NCBI GenBank assembly: GCA_021234535.1
Contig: CM037838.1
Location: forward strand, 7,255,506-7,319,505
Origin: Stichopus chloronotus
Lineage: Eukaryota; Echinodermata; Holothuroidea; Aspidochirotida; Stichopodidae
Length of the DNA stretch: 64,000 nt
Direction of reading: 5' to 3'
Each line of letters begins with the position of its first letter. Position 1 is the stretch's first letter. The position numbers and the translations under genes were made by a program. The notes under the pieces were generated by a model. The model saw nothing but the letters and a program-made list of their open reading frames with translations, ran no database searches and was not told where the DNA came from. Shown here in pieces: positions 1 through 13,550 of this stretch.

Positions 1-2270
1 TGGAATCTCTTCTGGTACCATATGTTGTGTACTGGTCAATTTGTAAATGTGAGGGTCAATGATTGGAGACAGCTTACACATTTGAGACTGGGATACCACT
101 GGTTTTGTGGCAAACAGTACTCCTTGTCCATGAGACCCAGAGGGTCTCACTATAAAGTCCCTGCTGTCGGAGTATAAATGTGTCCGAACATAAGAGGTGT
201 CGGAATACAGGACAGTCACCAATAGGAAGCTGCATTAGCTGTCACATCCAGACTTCCTTTGAACGAAGTCAAGAAACGTTTCTTTATTGTGCTAGAATTT
301 GTTATCCCAAACTTTCAAGAATGATATGCATCTTCTGCTACTCATCTTATGCATAATACTTTGATTAAAAAAGATTATAAAAAAAAAAAAAAAGATTAAA
401 CTGTCACTGATGTTTGTTGGTGAGACTGAATGGGGCGTAGCAACTATTAAAGCTATTTTCTTTGAATGCCATGTCGGTCCATTTTAAACACATAATTTCC
501 GTTAAATGTACCTTTTTTTTGCTCCTTTGGGGGAAAAAAGGTTTTTTTTTCTTTTCAGGAATACATTTCTTGTGAACCATTTTTTTGCTGGCTTAAAGAA
601 TTTGTGTGCAAAGTTTCAGTTAAGACAATCTTTACTGATTATCTTTGAAAGTAATATGGCTCAGTTCCAGGAAGACTGATCACTAAACACGTAAAACACC
701 CTTCTGTGGCTGCCCCCTACAGCACTGTCTTCCAGTCATACGTTTACCTCTAAAATGTTTATAGTCTGCATCCAACCGTCGTCTTTCGCAGCATCCTCAG
801 ATATTCACCAGTTTGGTGTCAGGGTACCATTTTTGCCGTTCAGATAATCATGTATGTGCATTGATATTTGAGAGCAGAATTGAACCACTGAATTCTGGAA
901 TATTTACTTTTAATTAAAGGTATGTTTTCACAAAAATAAATTTAGGGCACAGCTGGGTAAACACAGGGTACTTGCACACCGGCATTTTCTTCAATAAACG
1001 GGAGGAAGCACCTGTATAAAACTATCACTGTCACCTATATTGATCTGATCACGCCTACTGCTACAAGACATCTCTAGTTTATGTTCCTGAAATGCATGGT
1101 CATTATCAAAACTGCATTTCATGACAAATATTGTCCCAGTAAATTATTGCCCTAATGAAATACAGTGTTGACAATGGGGGACAGCCTGTCACAAGCAGAA
1201 CCTTATTTTAATTTTTCATAAGTTCTGTATCTTTTCATAAGATTTTTGAACACGTGTTCTGCATTTAGGTTCACCATCAATTTAATTAACCTTTAGGGAA
1301 TGATTCCATTTGGTTCTTCTTGCCCTGACATTTAATTTAACTGAAAGTGGTAAACACTAGCTCATATTATAAGTGATAATCGAGTGATGTGAGATAAGTT
1401 TGAGGTAAGAGACAGAAAAGAATAGAAAGTACCGTACTGTTGACGTATTTATATTAGTGACGATTTATTTAACATGGAATGAAGCTCTTTTCAAGTGCCT
1501 TCCTAATATCATTCATAGCAGCTGCATGAAGAATACATTATTATGACAATTCTGCCTTTTTATCTGTAAGTTGTACTTTTGATTATTAAATGGCAGAAAA
1601 TTGTTAATTTTTTATGGCCAGATTCATACATTGTTTCTTTTTTTCTTTTGTATATATCTGGGCCATTCATTGTTACTACAGTAGTATATTTTTGGTTTGT
1701 CCTTTCTGATTTTCATGAAATAACAAAAATGTAGCTTTTAACCTTGAAACTGATTTTTCTTTTGTCTCTTAGAAGTTTTGAGTGTCCAACTAAATGTTGA
1801 TCCATGGATGAAATAAATAGATGGAATTATGCTGATAAAGTAGGAACCAGAACATCCACAAAATTCACCCAATTTCTCAGTTTGCAAACCTTATGATATT
1901 GTTCCTTTGCAGTTAACTGTTGTTAAGACTCACCAACAAAATTATCCAACACATACATGGGCACAGCTATTTTATGTGTGTCGTTTTGTGGCAATTATCA
2001 CCCCATCTCAAAAGGAAGTATGTCACTGGCAATGCTTGATGAAATCAAAGGAATGCAGATTTGTTTAGGATAATAACAGGAAATGGCAGATGTGACTGAC
2101 ATGGATCTGGTCACTGGTCCAATATATAAGTTGTCGACTTCTTGACTTATTACCAATACCACTTAGATGGTATTGGGTGCATTAATCATCAACATTTCTG
2201 ATCTGCCAGCATTTGCTAGTGGGTTGCAGTAAAAAGAGCTCTGTTAAAGATAGTGGGTAACCCAAACCTT

Positions 2271-2488
2271 TTAAAAGCAAGAAGGCATTTTTTAAGGGAG
2301 TCACATGGTATTTTTAGAACCAATATTTGTTGACACGACCACAAATTATTCAAAATAACACAGGATCAAATCTTTCCAAGAAACAAGTTTCTCAGTGACA
2401 GAAATTAGTTAATTGTTTCTCAAGAATAATTTGTTTACCCAAACCTTCAAAAATTCAAAAGGTGCATCTTCCATAACTCACTAATAAC
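2271..2488 (+). repeat. Partial copy of 354-bp inverted-repeat element (family M1)
   Basis: This stretch aligns by eye with the element at 39212-39565. Shared blocks include the left end (TTAAAAGCAAGAAGGC against TTAAAGGGAAATAAGGC), the phrase TTATTCAAAATAA, and a CATCTTCC-C-TAACTCA block. Homology is lost after about 2488, so the right terminus is missing or too diverged to see. It carries no coding capacity. A non-autonomous DNA transposon remnant is the likeliest reading. Confidence 0.55.
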
Positions 2489-2577
2489 TAATTTTTGCTA
2501 GTGTTTGCACAAGGTCCAACATCAGGACATGGGTGCCTGCCATCCATAAACAATCGGAAGATACTGTATAACTTGTG

Positions 2578-3405
2578 TTAGGCTAGGAGCATTGTGAAGT
2601 TGATACCACATTTCGCTTTGAATGTTTATAAAACACAATGTATCTTCAGTCTGGGCATAACAATGAAGTGCTCCTATAGATACTTGACTTTAAGTTGCAG
2701 ATGTTACAAAAGTGTTGACTGAAAACGTCAATTCACTTTCAAAACCATACATTCCTGAAAAACAATAGATAATGTGAACTGGTTTGTTTGTGATATGTGT
2801 TGGTTATACATAGTACATACTGTGTGAGCATACTAGACATTCTCATTTATTTTCTTACTATACACTGAAGGACATGTTAAGTTAGCACACAACTGTTAAG
2901 GGAAAAAGTAACACCATCTTTGTATGACTACCAAACTGAAATAAAGAAACAGTTTAGAGATCACTGTACCTAGTTATAATCCACGTTCATCATATTTCAA
3001 GTTCATAATGACGTAAATCCCGTACATTATTCTTTGTTGACATGACAGTCCTGGCAATGTACTTCCCATTTTATGTTGCAAGTTTCCATCAACAATTTTG
3101 GACAAAAAAGGCAAGAACCACGCATTAAAAGAAATAACTTAACTTTCATCATGCTATGGTAGCTTAATCAATGCATTGATGCACAATAAATATAACAACA
3201 TATTTTGCCAAACATGAAACAGTTTTCCACAAGGATCTCTCAACATACAATCTGAAGTTTTGTACATGTACAGTATAAACAACCTGATCAGCCAATGTCT
3301 GTTAGGCTAGGACTTCATTGTGAAGTTAATACCACATTTTGCTTTAAAGTTTATATAACACAAGGTATCGTTATTCTGGGCGTGACAATGAAGTGTCCCT
3401 AGTTG
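2578..3405 (+). repeat. Dispersed duplicate, two ~105-bp copies
   Basis: The copies at about 2578-2682 and 3300-3405 both begin GTTAGGCTAGGA and share CATTGTGAAGTT-ATACCACATTT, then AACACAA-GTATC and ACAATGAAGTG. They are direct repeats about 720 bp apart with moderate divergence. No terminal inverted repeats were seen, so the family and origin are unknown. Confidence 0.6.
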
Positions 3406-3739
3406 CAACATGATGAACTTTGGCACCTGTGCAATGTACTGTATGTACATGAAACTTTTGATTTGGGTAGTAAATTCAGAACAGGGCCTGGCATCTTTGG
3501 CTGGGTACCGAGTGCAAACACTTATATTTGCAGAATGCCACACTGATGAATTAACATTGCAGCCTCACATTTCCACTCTCAGTGATGGAGATTCTCCCAA
3601 GGGGACTCCACATGTGCAGTAGTTCAATTGCTGTATACAGGAGAGGAAAGACAAACAACTTATCTGTAAATGTTGGAAGTTTGAAGAGTTTCTATCCAGA
3701 TGTTTTTCCTTTTTTTCAATGTAAGCAGTTACGATCCCT

Positions 3740-6700
3740 TTAATAAGTCTTTTCAAAGCTTGCTGTATTTAGTCCTAATTTACTGGTCGCTGGATTCTGG
3801 CGGGGCTGGGACGGCGCGGCGGGATGTGTCGGGTGGTGATTCTGCTGGATTCTCCTCCTCGGTGCTAGGTATTCATACATGGACTGAGTGTGTTGGGATA
3901 GCATCCTAGTCAGACTGCAAGGCATCGGATCCTCCCAAAAGAAGTCGTGATTCAGAGCTTCGTCCGTGGTCGTCCTAGTTTTGGGATCTAATCCCAGCAG
4001 CTTGTCAATCAAGTCCAGGGCAAACTGGTCCTTGACGTAGCTTTTCAATCTGTCTTTGACCTTTCGTTTCTGGCCTTTGGGGAGTTCTAGAGACTGATAG
4101 AGTTCCAGATGGTCTACGTCTGTCCAGACTGCTGGGGTGATGGACCCGCAGAGGTGTGAGATGAGAGTTAATTGATGCTGTTCAGTGTTACCTTGCATGA
4201 TGGGGCTTCTTGTCCACATTTCGGCCATAATGCACCCTGCTCCCCAAACATCAATAGCTGGGGTGTAATTTCTTTCCCCAAGTAGCAACTCTGGTGGTCT
4301 GTACCACAGAGTCACCACCCTGTTGGTGTATCTGTTTGGCTGTCCAGGTTTTGGGAAGCTGAACGCCCTGGCCAGCCCAAAATCTGCGAGTTTTAACCGG
4401 CCATCTTTCGTGAGAAGAATGTTGGCAGTTTTCATGTCTCTGTGGAGTACTTTGTTCTGGTGGATGTAGTACAGACCATTCAGGAGCTGCTTCAAGGCTT
4501 CCTTGATCTCACCGAGGGAAAACTTGACATTGCCGTTGCTGAGGAGTCCTGCCAGGTCATGCTCACAGAATTCAAAGACGAGGTAGATGCTCCCCTTGTA
4601 GCGATTGTAAGCTGATGCTGACAAAAAGAGATGTTGCAAGAAAGCTATGGTACTCAAAATGTAACACTGCCACAGATTGCATAAATTACCGAGAAATGGC
4701 TCTATACAGAAATGCACACATCTAGATAAATGATAAATGGGCCTTTGATCAGGTTTTTGAACTACAGACAGGAAATAAGAAGAATAGGTCAGACTAGGAC
4801 TCAAGAAAGTAACACCACTTGAAGTGTGCATGGCTACATAATTTTTGTAGAATCTGCAAGGGGCACTTCTTTACATGTGAAGAAAGAAACACCAACAAAA
4901 CTACGCCACAATTTTGCAAATGATATCATATAGTACATAGAACCACTGACGTTAACACTGGTGTAGAACAAGAATATTGATGGACGGATTTCAAACACAA
5001 GTATGTACAGTACGATCAAATGTGTATGGCATAAATTTATTAAATTTCACCCAAGCTTGTTGGAAGATGTAGCCCACTGTGTCATATTTATTAAATTCAG
5101 ATGAGCACTTGTACCAGCGTGATTCTACCATTTCTATTCGAGATATCATGATACATCAAATCCCGAAGTTTTGAGCTGTGCAGGATCCAGATGAAACAGT
5201 TTTCCATTTATCATTAGCAGATAACAGAATAACTCCCAACTGGTCTTTACCTGATAATACTTACCTTTTGTTCGGCATATTTCTAAAAGAGTCACCACAT
5301 TTTCGTGCCTTAAAAGTTGCAAAATCTTTATTTCTCTCAAAGCTGTGATTGGGAACTGTAAGATAAGAGATCAATAACTTGAACGCTTCCATGGCAAAAC
5401 CGAAGAATTCTTTGTAACCTACAGTATCCACTGTTCAGTTTAGAGAGACAGGGTTTGGAAGCAACATGAAACTTAAAAACAAAGTAGAAAGTTAAACACC
5501 ACATGCATCTCAACAAAAAACACAGACGGTGTGCATTTTTGGAACACTACAAATGATATTGATACGAAAGTGTAATTTGTTCTATAAAGATATGTAGACC
5601 TACAGTACTGTAACATAAAATTACTGAAAAACCAAAAATGAGAATCAAAGCAAACCAGTGAATTTACAGCCTGTACAGCATGTTGAGCAGATAATTGTGT
5701 AACTCACCCCTTCTTTTTCATTTTCCATCAACACTTTCTTCAGAGCAACAATTTTTCTAGTCTTCACATTCTTTGCTTTGAACACCTCCCTGGAAAGATA
5801 TCAGAGAAAATTTTATGCAAGGTAAAATTCTAACATTAGGAACAATTTTTTCATGTACAATGTTCATAAAAATATTGTAAAGTCATATTGGTCTCATGTA
5901 CAACATGTAAATGTCCACAACACAAGTTCAATACTACTGTACAGTATAGTGTGTACAGTATACAGTAGTTGAGCTCAAATACAATACTCCAAGTGAACCC
6001 CTGCAGTGCCTGAAAGAATAGTCTAAACTCTCAAATATATAATGCCAATCCCGTTACTTTGAATTATGACACTATGCCATCCCACATTTTAATGTAGGCC
6101 AGTCATACTTGCATTTCTTTTGGGACTCTTTGACAAGTGCACTAATAAATTAAGTCTACTAACAGTTACTGTGCTGTACAGTAAGTATGCAGTAATGCTG
6201 ATGGGTTTGTCCACTGGTTCCAGTGGTTGTGGATCAAATACAGTATGTTGCCAAAAACCACAACTGGTTGCAAAATACCTATTAGGAAACTTTACTACTC
6301 TATAAAAGGAAACTTAAGTACTCACACAAACAGCAGTAAATGATAAAGCAATAAAATGGGAAAAAAACAAAAGTAAAACAGAATATACACAGATAATACA
6401 AACTGATGACAGAATGAGAGAGAGAGAAAGAGATGTGGAAAGGCAGGTCATATATGCTAAGAGGAAAAACTTCTGGTTTCCTTAAAACAGCAGTTTTGTT
6501 TTTAGCGATGTGACATGGAAAGGATATTCCATTCAGTCAATGTTTTGACAAAAGCGTTTGTGTTGTACTGATCACAACAACTCTGAAAGCTTTCGCAGTC
6601 TGTACGTCACTTGTCAACTACAGTAAATTTCACTGTCTAGAGTGGCAATCGTCAATGGCCTTTGCACAAATGCAAGTTTTTTGCTGGCACTAAAAGGGTT

Positions 6701-9241
6701 TATAAAATTACAGTACTTGGAGGAATCTGAGGACTCGCCAACCCTCATGATTTCACCAAGAGTCTCATGGTTTTGAACATTGTACCATGGTGAAAATGCC
6801 AGATCTCACCATGGGAGTTGCTTTGATGCAACTCAAGATGTCACCATCTTATTTATAGTAGACAAAGATCAATGCTTTCTATTGCTGGCTTTACTGTAAG
6901 TTATTACTGAATCACTGATCTGTATCATTGTCAGTTTAAGTGGCTAATCTATTCCCTATGGAAGATACATAGTTAGGAGGGTGAAGAAAAGTAATTTTCC
7001 TACTTTAGAGGACACCTTTCATAATAACAAAAGGAGCTTTTAGAAAATCTACAGGTTTCCTACAGTATGTGATTTCTATTCTTTCTTTAAGTTTATTACA
7101 AAAGGTTTACCTCATGGTTTTCAATACTGTACAATATATACAGTAGGGCCGACTGGATAAATGGGGCACTTGAGTCTATCAGTAATATTTGTAAATAAAC
7201 CAATGAGCCATTACTTAGAAGGAATGTACTGTACATACTTAAAATGGGTTTGTAATCGTGAAAATGAAATACGTAACTGTAATAAGGTTCAAGAAGTGTG
7301 ACTCACTTTAGGAACATTGTCAGAGTGAAAGCAAGTCCTTTTTAAGGATATGCCAATCCAGAGAGAGCGCCAGTTACGGGATACTTCAAGTTCAATATTT
7401 GAGGTTGGCAAGACTGCAGCACGTACCAATATAAAAGTGTTTAACTTCACAAGTCATGGAGATGCCTAATAGTTTTATCTTTTATGAAAGCTGCAACAAT
7501 CCATGCCCAGAATTATGAAAACGTTGTTTGAAAATCTAGGAAAGTGCATGCTGTAGGCTTAGAAATACAGGGGAACTTATGCCCTAAGGAGTAACTATAG
7601 AATACCCAGCCACAAAAAATAGGAACCTTGAAAATCCTGGATGTGGAGTCGCAATGAGTTGTGACAGAGTACAGTACTTATATGATCAGTGTATGCATAT
7701 CCATAGGGTTGTAACTTTGTCAAGAAAATCGTCCCATATAACACCTATACTTCGTGATCTTCACTGGCTTCCTATTTCTTATAGGATTATCTACAAAATT
7801 CTACTCATTGTTTTTAAGTCCCTTAATAATATGGCTCCTATTTATGTTTCGGAATTACTCCAACTGTACTCTCCATCACAGAATCTTCGTTCAAGTAGCA
7901 CATTTAACCTCCAGGAACACAGGTCTAAACATCTATGGGGTGACAGGTCTTTCAAGGTTGCCGCTCCACGTCTTTGGAACACTTTACCTTATGAACTGAA
8001 GTCATGCACCAGTATTGCAACTTTCAAGAAACACCTTAAAACTCACCTTATGTGTGAAGCTTTCCAGTAGTTCTATAAATCTCTGTAATTATTATTATTA
8101 TACCGGTATATCCTTGGTACAAACAGCTAAGAAACTGAGGGAGCTCTTGCACACAGTCTATCACAGCCGCATATTCTGCAGTCTATTATTGGTATCTTGA
8201 GAATGACACAAAATGTTCACTAGGTGGCTCTCTACATCAACTTAGCATCCACCTGGAGCTTGATGCTCGAGTCACAGTCACCATCGGTGGATTAGGGGCG
8301 CTCTTGCACACAGTCTATTATCTTGGGAATACACACAACACACAAGCATACTATACTATCAATCATCAAAACATTTTAAGTAAAACCATTGGCTGTGACT
8401 CTCCACATTGACTTAGCATCCATCTAGAGCTGGATGCTGAGTCGAAGTCACCGTCGGTGGAGTAGGGTAGCCTATTGTAGGGATTTTAACCTGTACTAAT
8501 GTGTTTGGTAGTTGATGACTGCGACTTGGCATCTGGATGCTACGGTAAGTGGTATTAGTTGATAGGGCAGGGTATTCTGTTGTACCTGCCCTTCTTGAGA
8601 CCCTAATATCGATCAGCCATGTACAGTACAGCATACTATAGCCTATAGGGATGACGTTACACCACAGTACAGGCTTCATTAGTTTAGTGTGGTGATACCA
8701 ATCTGAAACCATCATGAGAATCTGTCAATAATGGTAACTTCTTCTTAACAATTACACATCCAGATTCATAATACATTGCAATGGCTGAGTAGGGCTTGTT
8801 AGACATTAAGTGGACAGTTGTAATGTTGAGTTGTACTAACTTGTAGCCTGACAAAACCTTAAACCAGGGAGTTGCTAATTGATATGTCAAATAGCAACTC
8901 CCTGGTTAAACTAACTTTGCAGGCTTTCCAGTTCCTTCCCTAACATTACAAGTAAACAGTTCGGTGATGGGAGGTCATCGTGTGGTAATCATTTTAGTTA
9001 TTCATACATGTCATTGGCAGACACAATGTAACAAAGCAGTATCGTGCAACTAGGCCCTCGTCGAATGATATATGAACAAACATGTCACGATCTCGACGAT
9101 GTTGTGTTGTTTTTAGTCAAACAATAAGTCGATGCTAAATACTCACCCAAACGTCCCTTGACCAATTTTGACGATTTTCTCATACTTCGAAACTTCCTCG
9201 CAGTACGGAAAGTCTATCACTTCTCGTTGGTATGTTGCCAT
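3740..9241 (-). CDS. CDK9: Cyclin-dependent kinase 9 (P-TEFb catalytic subunit), 4 exons
   Basis: CDK9 with cyclin T forms P-TEFb, which phosphorylates the RNA polymerase II C-terminal domain and negative elongation factors to release paused polymerase in the nucleus. Coding exons are 9241-9147, 5789-5708, 5355-5265 and 4617-3740, all with GT-AG borders and matching phases (2, 0, 1), giving 381 residues; vertebrate CDK9 has 372. Visible motifs are the glycine loop GQGTFG, VALKK with the ATP-binding lysine, the family signature PITALRE in exon 3, HRDMKTAN catalytic loop, DFGLA, the T-loop TNRVVTLWYRPPE with its activating threonine, and a proline- and glutamine-rich tail. The start at 9241 gives MATYQ; an in-frame ATG at 9247 would add two residues. 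Intron 1 holds a LINE tail and other repeats. Confidence 0.97.
6720..7040 (+). repeat. Interspersed repeat family M2, copy 1
   Basis: Aligns by eye with 38330-38620 over about 300 bp. Shared landmarks are CCAACYCTYATGRTTTCACC, GTGAAAA-GCCAGATCTCA, ATCAATGCTTT, ACTGAATCAC and GTCAG, in the same order and spacing. Neither copy has coding capacity or obvious terminal inverted repeats. The element class is unknown. Confidence 0.6.
7700..8103 (+). mobile_element. 3' end of a non-LTR retrotransposon (CR1/L2-like), 5' truncated
   Basis: The reading frame ending at 8070 matches the C-terminal tail that follows reverse transcriptase in CR1/L2-type LINEs: TPILRDLHWLPISYRI, then KSLNNMAPIYVSELL, then RSFKVAAPRLWNTLP and TFKKHLKTHL. 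The fingers and palm (YxDD) part is absent, so this is a 5'-truncated copy, the usual product of target-primed reverse transcription. It ends in a short ATT-type microsatellite tail (8088-8103), typical of these LINEs. It lies inside CDK9 intron 1 on the opposite strand. Confidence 0.85.
8130..8470. repeat. Tandem repeat, ~160-bp unit, about two copies
   Basis: GCTCTTGCACACAGTCTAT recurs at about 8142 and 8300. CTTAGCATCCA-CT-GAGCT-GATGCT followed by GAGTC-AGTCACC-TCGGTGGA recurs at about 8241 and 8412. The unit is about 158-165 bp. The array starts directly after the LINE tail. Confidence 0.7.
8862..8907. repeat. Perfect 16-bp inverted repeat with 14-nt loop
   Basis: The left arm AACCAGGGAGTTGCTA (8862-8877) and right arm TAGCAACTCCCTGGTT (8892-8907) are perfectly complementary. 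It lies inside CDK9 intron 1, so it would be transcribed as a stable stem. No known RNA family was recognised. It may be the fused ends of a small foldback element. Confidence 0.85.
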
Positions 9242-11489
9242 TTCCATGTGAGCAAATCACTAATTACACATCATGTCGAAAATTTCCACCCGTAGACTTT
9301 CCTTCACAGCTTGAAGTTGAAGCTAGCTAGCTGATTGGCAAAATAATCATAGCTGCTGTAGTAACTTCCATGCACTCAGCCGCTCAACGTTGCAACGCAA
9401 AAAAGAAAATTAATCAATAGTAATATTATTACATTATTAAATCACATTATTAAGAACCCCCATTAGGACCGAACGGAAGTTTATTGTAAATTCGTGTTAA
9501 CCAATTTATTATTCGTAATACGAATTACTAATTCGTAATTACGAATTGAAATTTTTGTTTGGCTCTAATGAGCTTTCGGACGTTATCACGGTCACTCGAC
9601 TATCGTCGTAACACAAAAAGTGTTGTGTACCCAGTTTTGGCACGCAAGTCCATTTAGTGCCATATATCTTAGTAAGTTTGTTTTTTATTTTCAGAAATAA
9701 AAGGTGGAACTTGTGTTTTTTTTATGTTTTCTTAATATTTTTAAGCAAATTAATTTTCGAGACAAGACTTATTTTTTTCAAAAAATTTCTCTTGAGCAAA
9801 CTTGTTTTTTTTTTTCTTTTTGAGAAATATATTTTGGAGATTCTGTTTTCTTGAGGTACAGTATATTTTTTAAGGAAACTACTATTTTGAGGAACATATT
9901 TTGGAGCTTATTCCTCAAGTCACTAGTACCACCAACACGTAATTCCTTCCCAGGCTTTTGTTTTGAAGTTCAAGATGGTACGCATATATTTGTACAATAC
10001 ATGAAGGTGTCCTTAGACCAGAGGATTTTAGAAAATTGACAAAACTCCAAGTTTCCATGCACTGACATAAACTGCACATTTAGCACCAAATCGTTATCAT
10101 GAAGGTTCTTTCAACATTTAAAACAATGTCCTGGGTCAGAATGTTAAAGGAACAGTCCATGCACCCATAGACATCAAAAGGGACAAAACAAACTCCTTCT
10201 CTGACATGCCTGTGCCAGGCAATGGGCCCACCAGTTTTACCCCTGCACCACTCCAGGTATCAGACCAGAATACAGGATTGGTATATGCTATCATAGGCAC
10301 CAGCCTTGATAAAGTTATCAGTACTCAACTGTATAGTGATTTTCTTAACTCTTGCCGCTCAGACACTACACTGTCATAATTTGGAATTGTACTTCCAATT
10401 GTACAGTCAAAGTAGAGCAGTATGCAAAATGAATCTGAAATCTAAATTTAACCAAGCAATTGTGGCCAGAAAACAAAGTTATCATATGGGGGTTTTCTTT
10501 GTTGATCTGTATTGGTTTTGTAGTCAATTTTTGCTGTCAATACAGTCAATCCATCTTTATCTACAGGTGACCTATGCTCATTGTAGAAAAGACTATCTGA
10601 AGGCTACATGAGAAAGACAGAAATTTTGTCCAAGTGAATGTCGATAGTAGGGGTCAACAGAAAGGCAATTAGACAACACCATACCAACAAACCACTCTTC
10701 CTTGCCTTCATGGTTACCATCATTTTTCTTTCAAGGCCTGTGCTTGCTTTAATGAATAGTACTGGTTTTTTTTTTTTTTTGGTGCTCTTCATATTTACTG
10801 AAATCTTTGTTCAGAGAATGGCCATCCCTATTGTCAGGTCACAACCATGAACTAAGAAAAAAGAACAAAGGATATGGAAAACCAGTTGATTTTCTAATTC
10901 ACGTGTAACTTTATTTATATCTTTGAAACATTGACAAAACACAACGATGAAACAAAACGTAAGAGTCCATTTTACTAAATCGCCCCATCACATCATGCTT
11001 ACTGGCATATAACACTTGAAACACTGGGGAATCCCCTCAGCTAATTATGCTATGCCTATTATGCTACAGACTGAGCTCGAGGCTCCCCATGTATTGAATC
11101 ATATTAAGAGTATGCAGAGCACATGCCAGCATGTGAATCATATGACAGTATATTCCTACCACTGTATACTCACATGAACATGATTAAAATAAAAACATAT
11201 ATACTAAGGGCCCTCTCATTTAAACCATACCTGGGAAGACACTGAAATGTACAGCTAGGGAGAGAGAACTTTCACGTTATTACCATGGCATACCAGTTCC
11301 ATGGAAAACTAATACTCATTTGAAACTTCCAAAGGCATTCATCAATGCTAACAAACTTCAGTTTTTGAATTACAATCTTAAAAGTGACTAATCGCAGTTA
11401 GATAAAAACATTCTACAACCAACCTTCAAGAAATCATACCAGCAATCTTCATCCTTCAGTCAAAATGATGTGCTGCTTTTTGGATATTT

Positions 11490-11730
11490 CGAAAGTTCAT
11501 AGCTATCGCATGCAATAACTGGGGCCACTACTGCACAATCACCAAATGTTCATGGCTACGGCACGTAATAACTGGTGCCACTACAGCATACAATTTGGGC
11601 CGCTACAATAACATCACTGAATGTTCATGGTTATAGCGAAATCAACAAAGACTCAAGAATTGGGGTTCTACAGCACAATAAACAAATGTTCATGATTATA
11701 GCACATAATACGTTTGGCAAACACAGCGTA
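11490..11730. repeat. Degenerate tandem repeat, ~55-75-bp unit
   Basis: GTTCATRGYTAYRGC recurs four times (about 11496, 11548, 11621 and 11688). The first two are followed by TAATAACTGG-GCCACTAC-GCA-A. Units vary in length through indels. Confidence 0.65.
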
Positions 11731-13099
11731 ATCATGCTTATAACGAGCCTGTGTGGCGCTTCTGTGGCTGCCACCACTGTGTGACTGCCACTTTGAAGGG
11801 GCTGCTGCTGATGGTCCAATATTCGTTTCACAGAGCCCAAAAGTGTATGAACTGAATGTTCATGGCCACTAGTCTATTACTCATGAGACAGGCAGTGCTC
11901 AATAAATCAAATCATTGTTAGGAATTAGTTTTCCTCGCACCCACAGTACCAAAGAGCACAGAAGGCTGTCCAGTTACATTGTTCAGGCAATCTATGCAGC
12001 TACATGCGATGGTATCAGTGATTCTCTTTTAATTAAAAGTCCTGCTTCAGCCAATCGCATTTAGAGCTTTGTTACTGACATTTGTGCATGATTAAAAGAG
12101 TTCAAAAGAATTTGGCTCAAAAGTCTGCAGACCCTTATTTTTTTTTAAGGTATAAGCTGAGCAAATAAAATTTGTCTGCTATTTGGGGTAGCTTATGGCA
12201 TGCTACAACTGCTAGACCAATACCACAATATACACACAAAACCAAAACGAGTGAATGCTGAGATTTCCAAGAACTACAGTATGGTCGATGAGCTTGGGAA
12301 ACACACGAACACACAGATTAAAGTTTTCTTCATCAATGTCACCAGAGAATCATAAGTGGCAGTGTGAGACACAATTTCACAACAAGCTACCGTACATTTA
12401 CCCTCCTGGTTAAACCAATGGAGCTGCTTCACCGTATTCACATTCAAATTACCCTCGAAGATCCAACTCTGTCCTTAGCTTTGGCTCAATTTGGTATTTC
12501 ATTTGCTGACATGTATTACTCATTTGTTTTCTGGTTGGAGCATGTTGAAAGAACTGCAGACAAATTCCTTGACAGATTTTCACTTAATTTTATGTACCAC
12601 ATTGACAGGTCAAGAGAGAGTAAACTAACTATGATGCCATACCATGGATTTCAACGGAGTTGATAGCTTGTTTCCACTGTCAAATATTAATGATGTTGAG
12701 AACATATTGTCTCAGAAAAGACTTGAAAATAGAACTGTCTTGAACACTTCTCCATCTTCTCTCATTTCATACTGAGTTAAAACCGTGGCTCGGTTTTCAA
12801 GTTTGCAGTATTTCATCCCACTTTATACATCTGTTTAGATCTTTGCCAAGGTCTAGCCAGTGTGAGTGCACAAAAAACCTTGCACAACTGCAGTAGTTGG
12901 ACTTAACAGCCATACAGAATCACAAGACCTAACTCCAGATGGAAGAAAGTGTGGAACCAAGACATTCCACAAATATACCAGTATCTAGCATATGGGTATT
13001 CCAAGACTCTGGCTGGTGAAGAGGTTGGCTTTAGAAATACCTGTATAAAAAAGAGAGAGAAATAGAATTCAAAGCACTTTTTATTATGGAATCAGCACT

Positions 13100-13550
13100 A
13101 CCACAGTCATGACTGTACCATAGAAATTCTTACAATGTTCAGTACTGTACTGTAGGCAGCAATGTACTATATGTCCATGACTAAGTGTGCTACATTGTAA
13201 TATACTGCAGTCATGGTAACTAAGTGTGCTACCTAGCAACATCTGCAGTCATGGTAAGCTAAGTGTGCTACTGCACCTAGTAACATACTGCAGTCATGGT
13301 TACTGTCATGATAAGTGTGCAACCTGGTAAAACATACTGTAGATAGCCAGGGTGACTAAGTGTGCTAAATGGTAAGATATTGTGACCACTGTGGCAAGGT
13401 GTGCTTTCTGATATTGTAAGCTTTCTAATATTGTACTTTAGTCATGACTACAGATAGAGTAACACACTGCAGCTATACTATTAAAGAAGTCAAGGTGGCT
13501 GAGTGTGACACTTGGGAACATATTGTAGTCATGGTGACAAGGTGTCACAT
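13100..13550. repeat. Degenerate tandem repeat, ~45-60-bp unit
   Basis: CTAAGTGTGCTAC with CAGTCATGGTAA and CATACTGCAG recurs at least six times with many substitutions. The array lies just downstream of the SNAPIN stop codon, possibly in its 3' UTR. Confidence 0.7.

Larger units (their letters stand above)
1..3739. other. Gene-free flank downstream of CDK9
   Basis: No convincing coding exon was seen. The stretch is AT-rich with A and T homopolymers. It holds a partial copy of an interspersed inverted-repeat element (2271-2488) and a ~105-bp segment present twice (near 2578-2682 and 3300-3405). The part next to 3740 is expected to hold the CDK9 3' UTR, since that gene reads leftward. No polyadenylation site could be fixed; a minus-strand AATAAA near 2847 is one candidate. 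Confidence 0.6.
5790..9146 (-). other. CDK9 intron 1 (repeat-bearing)
   Basis: This 3.36-kb intron has donor GTGAGT at its upstream end (9146) and a CCAG acceptor next to 5789. In order along the plus strand it contains a copy of an interspersed family also seen at 38.3-38.6 kb, the 3' end of a LINE, a ~160-bp tandem repeat at 8130-8470, and a perfect 16-bp inverted repeat at 8862-8907. No further exon was seen. Confidence 0.85.

Noticed and set aside
4618..4831. Apparent N-terminal extension of the last CDK9 exon
   Set aside because: The frame stays open by chance into intron 3. The acceptor at 4618-4619 and phase with exon 3 fix the exon start at 4617.
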